The position numbers and the translations under genes were made by a program. This document shows positions 56,327 to 64,000 of a DNA stretch of 64,000 bases, piece by piece. Numbering within the stretch: position 1 is the first letter of the stretch; the number at the start of each line of letters is the position of its first letter. The stretch is from Cladobotryum mycophilum (lineage: Eukaryota; Ascomycota; Sordariomycetes; Hypocreales; Hypocreaceae): positions 310,001 through 374,000 of the forward strand of contig JAVFKD010000013.1 of NCBI GenBank assembly GCA_036429605.1, in the 5' to 3' direction. The notes below the pieces were generated by a model. That model was not told where the DNA came from. It made no database searches and saw nothing but the letters and a program-made list of their open reading frames with translations.

Positions 56327-59300
56327 GTTGCCGAAATGAGGTTGAGTATTTGCCAAACTCTTGCAATCTCAAGAAGAGGTTTGAGGTTTTCTCAACCTGG
56401 GAGGGGCTCAGGTTAGCCCTTTTGTGTTTTCTGCAAAGGGTGGGATGGGTTGCACAAGCATGTAAGAGGGGGAGGTGATTGGTGGATGATGGGATGGGGT
56501 GTGTGTAAGTGCGAGTGCGTGTGAGTGGTGCGAGAAGAGGTTGAGGGAGGGAGGGATGGACCTCGGTATATTGGCAGGCCGGCAGAGCCTAACGCAACTT
56601 TCTCTTCCCCTGATATTGGTGTCCAATGGTGCGTCGAATAGCGGCGGTACTCTGGACGTTTAAGACGGAGGCAATGGACAAAACTCGGTAACAGGGTGCA
56701 GCTGGCGGTGCAGTGCGTTGCGGTGCGGTGTGTATATACGAGGTATTATGGATGGGATTTTGTGTTTTGTTGGGGGGGGGGGGGGAGGGTACAGGAGGAG
56801 GAGGGAGCGTCGTGGGGCTGGCCAACAAGAGGATACGCCAGGATAGCAATTGGTGTAGATCTCAGGTGTACATTAGGTAGGGAGGTTAATGCTAGGTAAA
56901 ATAGGTACATGCAAAAGGAGTCGATGGAGTAAGAAGAGGAAGAAGGTAAATAAATTAAAAATGTCAACTTACACAAGGAGGTGGTTACAGCAGATGATGA
57001 TGCCTGCAGCCGATCAACTTAGAAAAGGTACGTATTGTTGGTTGTTGAATGAGGGGTCCAACATACTACCTGCTGCTGTCTTTCCTCCATTCTCTATGTA
57101 CCTTTTTCCATTTATTTTTTTATCTACGTATCTTTTTTTCTCTTATCAGAAGATAAAAAATAAAAAAAACAAGCAAACAAAGATAAAACCGAGGAGGTTT
57201 CATCTGAAAAAAACTATTTGGCCACTGCTCATCAGCATCAGCCGTAACCGGATCGCCTGTCACGGTGACACTCCCCCATCATAATCATAAGCTCCGTTGG
57301 CCCAATGTCAAAAAAAAATTGTTTTTTTTTTCAGTCCACCTCAGATTTTTAGCATCAGGTGGCTGACACCTCTGCAAGTCTCCTTCAAGTCCGCCAGGGC
57401 CAAGGGGGCGTGGGAAGAGAGTTACCTACCTAATACTAGGTACGGAATGGGGGGAGCGGGAGGGACAAGGGACAAGGGTGGGTTACATCAAGGGACTGAC
57501 TACCTGTGGTCTTGCTTGTAGAATTGGGTTAAAGGGGACCAATTCAACCAAACAAAATGGACTCTGGCATCTTTTTCTCTGGAGCTGGTGGCGGGAGAGC
57601 TGCTAAACATGGATGGGCTTAGTTTTGTTAGTCTTTTTTGGGGACACTCGAGCACTGTAGGTAGGAGCCTGATGAGAGAGAGGTCCGAGGTTTGGCGCCT
57701 AAATATTGATTGGCGATACGGATTGTGGGATTGAGGGCTGTCTTGAGAGCAATTGATGTGTTGAAGATGTTGAGTGAGGGCCTGGAGATTTTGAAGAGCT
57801 TGGTGAGACTGACTTGGGGCTGACATGGTGATATCATCAAGGTCAGCAGCAGTAATACTCGGTACAGCACAATTACTTGTACAACAACAGCAAAAATAAA
57901 AAATGAAATAAAATAAAATAAAAAATACCGTTGAAATATTTCTCAACCCCAAGACACCCACTCCCTCGATTGACAAATTTGGCGTACCGACTTCAACGGG
58001 GGGGGCACACATGCTCATCATGCGGCATGCCCATCAACTTACTCAGACATGCATATGGTGCAAACGCGTGCATATGCCGTGCCACTCTCGCTAGCAGAGC
58101 ACAGTAAGTATTACAGTGTAGCTTTTACGGAGTACTTCCCCCTCACAAAAAAAGAGGAAAAAGAGTGAGGCCAAGTCATGTCATGTGCGCCCCAGAAACC
58201 TAGACCATGTATTGCATCGTAGTTTGTCGGGCGGGTTTGAACTTGGCTGGCTGAAATGATACCCTGGGAGAAAAAGAGAAGGGAATAGTAGTTGGAGAGA
58301 ATGGGGAGAGAGAGAGGAAGGGGGGGGGTTGAAAAAACATGTGAAGCCGAATCTGATGAGCGGAGCGGCTGCAGTGCAGTTGGTGCTAGCTACCTAGTAG
58401 CCTGTGCCTGTGCTGCATGTACTTTAATAATATGGGATGTGATGACAGGATTTATCGTAAGGCGTATCGTATGTATATGCAGTAGTAGCAGAGGGGGCAT
58501 TAGATGGGGTTACTAGATGGGTATCGGATGGGCAATGGATGGGCATGTGGTGAATGTGCAGCATCGGGGCATGAGCCATTTTGGGGTGAGAGTAACCATG
58601 AGGGTAACCATGAAGCTGAAGCTGTATTATAGACATGCAAGACGATTATTCACAAGTTGTTATTATACAGTCAAGACATCTTAATGAGCGTCTGTAGCAC
58701 TGCCGTGACTTGTCCTTTAAAACACCCTTTCAGATGTCAAAACGATAAAATTGCAGAGAGGCCGCCAGTGGCGTTTGATCTTATCAACCTCCAGCTGTCA
58801 AGACTTGCTTGCTGGTCTGTTCTGTTCTGTTCTGTTCTGTTCTGTTCTGTTCTGTTCTTTCTTCATGTGAAGAGGGACTTACATCGCACAGTATCGTTAA
58901 CACTATGTACAATCACTACATTCACACTCTCCTCCCTCTTTTATTCCCCAGTCCTGACCATTAGGCTTTATCCCATTCGTTCTCAAACCTTTTTTTTTTT
59001 TTTCAACACGCACAAACAAAACATGTGCTTCTTGCATACATACATGCTCCGTAACTGCGTAGCTTGACTCTGTACATACATGCTAAAAAATGCCCCCCGG
59101 TTCTAAAAGACAGGGAGTCTTATTTTTGGCTTTTAGTTTCTTTTCTTTTTTCTTTTTTCTTTCCCTTCTTCTGCCCGCTTCTGTTGGGGGGATTTTGTTG
59201 GGCTAACCTTGGGAGTCCCGATGGGATCATCGCCATGTGGGGCACGCGTTTGTTGTCCCCCCTTCTGTCTCTCTCCGTCTCTTGTCCCTTGTCCAACCCC

Positions 59301-60947
59301 ACGTGCAGCTTCGGATCGGGGGGTCTCTCTTTTTTCTTTCTCTCTCTCTTCTCCGTGTCTCTCCTGAGTTCTCGGATCAAAAGGGGGGACCGATGAAGCT
59401 TTGATCCATAGACAATCCGAGTTGTTGCCTTGTCCCCTCAACGGCCGTGGAATCGCATCTGATAGGTGTTTTTCCCATATGCAGGGTCGATTAACCCTTG
59501 TTCATGGGGGGAGTCTCAAGGAACACACAGTATCTCGACAAGGTATCTCTTGGCAAAGTGTTACTCGACAAAGTATTTCCTGATAAAAGTATCTGGTACT
59601 TCTTGTAAATGAATCAATCCATCTACGGAACTCGGTCAAGTCTATTCTCATGACAGCAAAGATCAAGATCCCCCGGCAATTTAGCCTATTCTGCCTCTTC
59701 ACTTGAACCTCCACTATCCTATTAGGTGAAACGACTCGTGCCTTGTCCGAGTCAACACATGATTCAGTCACGTCTTCTTCTTTTCCATGACCCACAGTCA
59801 TCAAAGACAGTACAAAACGGCCTAAATGTCAATCTTGGATGTTATCAATACTAAAATACTCAAAACATCATCATCCTTTAGGACGTAGAGTGTAAATGCG
59901 ACTAGCTTGTTTAAATGGATAGATAGAATTACATATCCAGTATATCAGCAAATGCCCCAAGTCGCTGTGATTGACCCTTGAATCATGGCACCAACCAGAC
60001 GTTGTCTCCAGTGCCAACTCTCACTCTCACTCTCACTCTCTAGCAGAACGCATCTTCATACTACAGCAGGCAAGATTAATAAGCCCATGCGCTGTGTTGA
60101 GCAACGTCTCAGTTCTTCCCAGTCAAAATAAAGTAGCAAGACTCGTGTATTAATCGTACTCTAAGCTACATGTGGTCTGTCCATTACCGCCCACGCCTCT
60201 GCCAAATGACATGTAGTTCAACCACTTTCAGCATTCACTTCTCAGTCGCCTTCTTCTACAGCCCTCTCTGTATACGTGTAGCGTGAAATCTTCATCTCGT
60301 CATCTTGTGTGTAACCGTCGCTCCCTCGACCAAGATAATTGCGGGGTGATGCAAACTCCAAAAGCTATAATCCCCAACGCCTGTTGCATCTCACTTGAAA
60401 GAAATTATGTAGTCTAAAGCACTCAATCCCACGAAACCCTCAAGACCCCATCATTCTTTATTGGCATTCTGTCAAAAAAATACATTTGCTTCTTTCTAAA
60501 GCATGCCATGCCATGGCACTTGAGAAGCCCAACCCATCAGGAGCTTCATATAAACCACCCTGGCTTCAATATCACAAAGCATTCATCTAACACCCATCTT
60601 CGATACGGTTCCGAGGACACTGTCATCCTCTGGCATTAATAGGCAATGAAACACCAAATTCTGCAAACATCAATATGACCACCATAACAATCCCACCTTG
60701 AACAATCAGAAACTCGTAGCCAGTTCCAACTCAAGCATTACCCTAACCTCATTCCATTCTAAACTCAACTCCAAAACTCAAAACAATACCATCCTTTAAA
60801 CTACCTACAGGTATAACGCCGTCCCTCGTAGTATCATTTGAATCCTCCCATTTCAACTCCATCATTCTCATCCATCCTAATTCATTCTCATATCATACTG
60901 TCCCATCCCTACCCCTCATCCCCATTTCATCACATCCCATCATTCTG
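56327..60947. other. 4.6-kb gene-free region with many low-complexity runs
   Basis: No conserved protein is visible on either strand. Simple sequence is frequent: a G run at about 56772-56784, poly-A and poly-T runs (57165-57330, 58990-59000), a C/G run near 58000, (TCTGT)n at about 58815-58858, T/C-rich DNA at 59140-59370 and (CTCTCA)n at about 60018-60042. It may hold the desaturase promoter, long untranslated leaders or a noncoding RNA, none of which can be shown. Confidence 0.6.
58815..58858. repeat. (TCTGT)n microsatellite
   Basis: Eight to nine near-perfect copies of the 5-base unit TCTGT. Confidence 0.9.
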
Positions 60948-62051
60948 TCACCACGGCACCATCTGCCCTTCACTCGCCATCACAAACTGCAGCCTCGCCA
61001 CCATATTGTCCACCCACACATCCACCCTCCCCTGCTCCACCCCCTTCCACACATCCCTCGCCGCCTCCCTCAGCGTCTCGTCCTCCCAGTCCCTCAGCTT
61101 CTCCCCCGTCCACTGCTTGTGCGGCAGCCACAGCGAGTCCAGCGGGCTCAGGTCCGGGCTGTCCCCACAGTTGAAATGGCACCGCAGGCCGTGTACGTCC
61201 TTCCACTGCTGCGCCAAGTTCACTTTGCTCAGGCTCCCGTGAGCAAAGAGCTCGGCGTCTTCTTCCAGGACGAAGCCCGCCGGGTTCCCCGCGAGCCACG
61301 GCTTAACCGCCTTTTCCAGCACTCTGTCGCAGTAAGTCGCCATGGTCATTTGCCCATTGCAGTTCGCACTCGTCGAGTCCTCGTAAAATACCAGCTCGCT
61401 CTTGAACCCGTACCCAATCGCACACCACGCATGCACCCTCTTCACGTCCCTCGGCCAGCTCGTCTCGGGCACCTTGTCGCAGCTCTCGCACACCCTCTCC
61501 CCGGACCTGGGGTGAACGCGTATCCTCCCATCCAGCCCAAACCCAAAGTGCAGCTCCCCGCTGAACCGCACGGCGCGCCAGTCCTGCACCTGGGGAAACT
61601 CCCTGAGCATCTTGCGCGCGTAGTCGCACCGCTTCTCCTTGTTCCTCTTGTGCGTCCAGCACCTCCCGCACCCAAGACACCGCCTGTACAGCAACGTCCC
61701 CATTGTCCTGTGCAGCGTTCTCGGATTGCATGTCATCTCCACGCCTGCCTCCTTGGCCAACCCCTGCCAATTCAGGCCCACATCCGCATACTTGTCGTCC
61801 CACAATAGCCTCTCCATCTTTTGTTGATCCGCCTCTGGCACTTTATTTGGCCTCCCCCTCGTCTCCTCCCATTCCGGATCTTCGCGCTTCGGGGCAGAAG
61901 AGCTCAGGGCCGCATACCCTTGAGAGCGAGACAGGTCAAAGTGGCGGAAAATAGCCGACTTGTTGACGGGTAGGCCCTGGGCCTCGAGGTAAGATATTGT
62001 GCCGCGTACCAAGGCCTTTTTAGTGTCGTCATGTTTATATATAGTCGGCAT
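60948..62051 (-). CDS. Domesticated Tc1/mariner-type transposase-derived protein
   Basis: An intact 367-residue intronless protein. An N-terminal helix-turn-helix (about 10-45, SAIFRHFDLSRSQGYAAL) and a second helical domain (about 78-145) precede a DDE_3-type RNase H fold. The catalytic blocks align as FSGELHFGFGLDGRIRVHPRSGER, FVLEEDAELFAHG and SPDLSPLDSLWLP. The first block should read SDE; here Gly165 replaces the Asp, while Asp265 and Asp305 remain. Cys pairs CLGCGRC and CESC are unusual additions. Strand transfer needs all three acids, so it is probably inactive as a transposase. A clean open frame, strong C/G third-base bias unlike the A/T-rich LINE, and no terminal inverted repeats seen point to a host gene, perhaps a DNA-binding protein. 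Confidence 0.75.
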   Translation of the reverse strand: MPTIYKHDDTKKALVRGTISYLEAQGLPVNKSAIFRHFDLSRSQGYAALSSSAPKREDPEWEETRGRPNKVPEADQQKMERLLWDDKYADVGLNWQGLAKEAGVEMTCNPRTLHRTMGTLLYRRCLGCGRCWTHKRNKEKRCDYARKMLREFPQVQDWRAVRFSGELHFGFGLDGRIRVHPRSGERVCESCDKVPETSWPRDVKRVHAWCAIGYGFKSELVFYEDSTSANCNGQMTMATYCDRVLEKAVKPWLAGNPAGFVLEEDAELFAHGSLSKVNLAQQWKDVHGLRCHFNCGDSPDLSPLDSLWLPHKQWTGEKLRDWEDETLREAARDVWKGVEQGRVDVWVDNMVARLQFVMASEGQMVPW

Positions 62052-62844
62052 TATAGCCAGTGCTTCAATAACACCTTATTCAATGGTAATTGTATTATAA
62101 GAAGAGGTCTTGAGATTTTGATACAAGAGGATGTGATGGTTTATTTTTGTCTGGCAAACTGACCAATGGTCGAAATGACTTGAGCAACTTGGCTTCTCCA
62201 CCCATCGACTCTGTCATCAGTCACGTGAGCTCATATTGCCATTTTGGGAATCTCCATCAACTTCACCAAAGCCATCCATTCAGACATATCATATTGTCAG
62301 TATGTATTCTTTCTATCTTATTTCAACATACATAGCCATCTTTTTCCCAAACATTCTTTTCCAAACCTGGTTTCATCAACATTATGCATGACACAATTTC
62401 GTTCGGGCGGTCACTTCACCAGATCAAGAAAATAAAAGTAAAGGAAATAATGAAACAAGAAGGACCGTCTAATGAGTCGCCTCACCGAGACGTGATGAAT
62501 AAGAATCAAAGTATCCCAAAACCCAAAGTCATGTCCGATCCACAGGCTCCGTTGCAAATTTGAGGGGGAAAAAAACACAAAAGACCAATGGTAGATAAAA
62601 GAAAGGGGGCCGTCCTTAGCTTGTCCCTGGCGCCTCTCAGCCAGCAAACAAATCAAATTAGACCATCCAACGCCAGACCTTCGGAAGCCAACCATGAATT
62701 CCCTATATGTTCCACTTCTATATCTTGATATACATTAGCACTAGAAACTAGACCAAATATCATGGGCATCAATTAGTTTTGGCGCGATGCCTCGTGTGAA
62801 TTTGGTGCGCCAACGTTGGTGTTCCGCTCAAAAACACTCGTCAT
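62052..62844. other. Intergenic region
   Basis: About 790 bp between the transposase-derived gene and the 3' end of the TBC gene, with no recognisable feature. Confidence 0.5.
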
Positions 62845-64000
62845 TCAAGCCCTGCCAGCCCCGCGGACGCTTTGCATAAAGCGGTCCTCGGCTCCAACCT
62901 GGCTCACGGCACGTGCCGATGATGTGCCTGCATTTGTTTTTGCCATGACTACCTTGACTTCTTCGGCCGTCTTACTACCGAGCAGATCCATCTCGCGACT
63001 TAGGAGAATGGCAACAGCGGCTCGGATCAGTAACGCATCGCCCTCAAAGACATAAACGTCCCAAAGTCGTGCTGCTTCGTCAATGGCCAGATAACCAGTA
63101 AATAGGCTCGTAAAGATACTGCCCAGATACCATTCTGGCTCAACGTCGCGCAAAGTCTTGGTCAAGTGATCATACAATGCCCTCGATTTGCCCTTCAACA
63201 TCTGGAGCACAATGTTGTATGCGGATGCCTGAGCACCGGGATCAAATGTGTAGAATGACAGAGGTAAAGGTCGGTTGAGAACGTTGGCTAGAGCAATAAA
63301 AGCTGTTTCGGGGTTGGGGAGATTAAGCAGCAGCAAAGCAGCGATGGTCTAAGTCATGTTAGCAACAATTCGGGAGCCAAAGCTCAGAACCCAACTCACA
63401 TTGCATCCGGGGATGTAGCCAATATCGTTCCTGTACATGGCGTAGGCTCTCAGCACATCCACCAAGCCCTGATGGAGTGGACCGGAGACTTGGAAAATGC
63501 GCAGATCCTTCCATGTCTTTTCAGACACGTCCTTGCGAATCTGCTCAAACCACTTGACTCTCCTCAAGTCCTCCGCATCACCCCTATCCGACTTTACTCG
63601 CTGCTCCAGTTCTTCTGATCTCGCCAGCGCTGCACGGAATGAAGCTTCACTAAGGCCCAGTTCGTTTCCAATGGCCTTTGCCCATACAACTTTTCGGCTG
63701 CGTGGAGCCACGCCCTTCCATGCGAGGTCTCTGGTTCTTCGCTCAAAGACGGTCTGACTCCATCGAGGAATGATGTCCTCCTCCCAAATATGCATCAGCC
63801 TGTCGGCTGTGTTGTCTCTTGACATGGTCTTGGACTTCCTGGAGGCCTCGCGGCGCTCATCTGCCTTTTTGCTGGCTGCCATCATCTCCTGGTACTGACG
63901 CAAGTGACGGCGCTCCTCAGCAGGGTCCTTGGGAGGAAGCCACGAGGGTCGTGTGCGACTCAAGACAGCCTCCTTCTCCTTGGAAATCGGAAGGGGGTCG
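62845..64000 (-). CDS. TBC-domain (Rab-GAP-like) protein, TBC1D12/14 type, N-terminus outside window
   Basis: The exon running in from 64000 to 63401 continues after an intron at 63348-62845; no start lies in the window. The text PRWSQTVFERRTRDLAWKGVAPRSR, AKAIGNELGLSEASFRAAL, FQVSGPLHQGLVDVLRAYAMYRNDIGYIPGCN, ALLLLNLPNPETAFIALANVLNRPLPLSFY and WDVYVFEGDALLIRAAVAIL matches the TBC fold, closest to the TBC1D12/TBC1D14 group of membrane-traffic and autophagy regulators. The catalytic Arg site (usually DxxRTFP) reads DVSEKTW, and the Gln site (usually YxQGM) reads YIPGC. Both catalytic fingers therefore appear lost, so it may bind a Rab without speeding GTP hydrolysis. The intron falls right after the second site. 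Confidence 0.82.

Noticed and set aside
57500..58021. 173-codon minus-strand frame in the low-complexity region
   Set aside because: Includes homopolymer-coded runs (Phe/Tyr/Ile, Cys) and no conserved motif.
58815..60042. CRISPR-like array
   Set aside because: These are simple microsatellites without spacers, and the genome is eukaryotic.
61119..61808. 229-codon frame on the plus strand
   Set aside because: Antisense to the transposase-derived gene, which has the recognisable domains; this frame is Pro/Arg/Leu-rich shadow.

Overview
The window is from the nuclear genome of a filamentous ascomycete (Pezizomycotina, most likely Sordariomycetes; the order cannot be fixed from sequence alone). 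The evidence is short 45-70 nt introns with GTATGT/GTAAGT donors and CTAAC/CTGAC-like branch sites, and families typical of moulds: con-6, Rds1, HET, a NACHT-ankyrin receptor, a Zn2Cys6 regulator, a delta-12 desaturase and a cyanovirin-N lectin. No rRNA, tRNA, CRISPR or prokaryotic operon structure was seen.

Layout. 1-1575: 3' end of a Tad/I-like LINE with an intact RNase H domain, followed by gene-poor DNA with an extremely AT-rich block (about 2880-3440). 3990-4307: CVNH lectin. 6416-23280: a carbohydrate-use gene group made of an alpha-1,4-glucan lyase (GH31), a prolyl oligopeptidase, an ACS-type MFS permease, a GH2 beta-mannosidase, a Zn2Cys6 regulator and an HSL-type esterase. Its intergenic regions carry at least eight CGG-N3-CCG inverted repeats, the kind of site bound by Zn2Cys6 dimers. 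This is the best candidate for an undescribed system here: a locally regulated module that could turn alpha-glucan into 1,5-anhydrofructose beside mannoside hydrolysis and uptake. 23666-27680: Rds1-like protein, Con-6 and a small hydrophilin (stress/conidiation).

28180-31635: a large protein with a fungal STAND-type N-terminal helical domain but no visible NTPase. 32710-35173: a GMP synthase with ten exons, a 5-nt microexon and an in-frame stop at one exon border. 35410-36528: a membrane-anchored SAM methyltransferase. 38041-40269: a decayed HET-domain gene. 43495-44367: an intronless alpha/beta hydrolase. 44982-48739: a complete NLR-like receptor (nucleoside-phosphorylase, NACHT and ankyrin domains, plus a 16-residue C-terminal tandem repeat). 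48896-49885: a polytopic membrane protein.

51259-53582: an FAD amine-oxidase-like gene and a DUF6593-like gene, each readable only across single-base gaps in G/C runs, which looks like homopolymer error. 54848-56326: delta-12 fatty-acid desaturase. 56327-60947: gene-free, low-complexity DNA. 60948-62051: a domesticated Tc1/mariner transposase that has lost its first catalytic Asp. 62845-64000: the C-terminal part of a TBC1D12/14-like protein lacking both catalytic fingers. Exon borders were worked out by hand from splice signals and reading frame and have not been tested against RNA.
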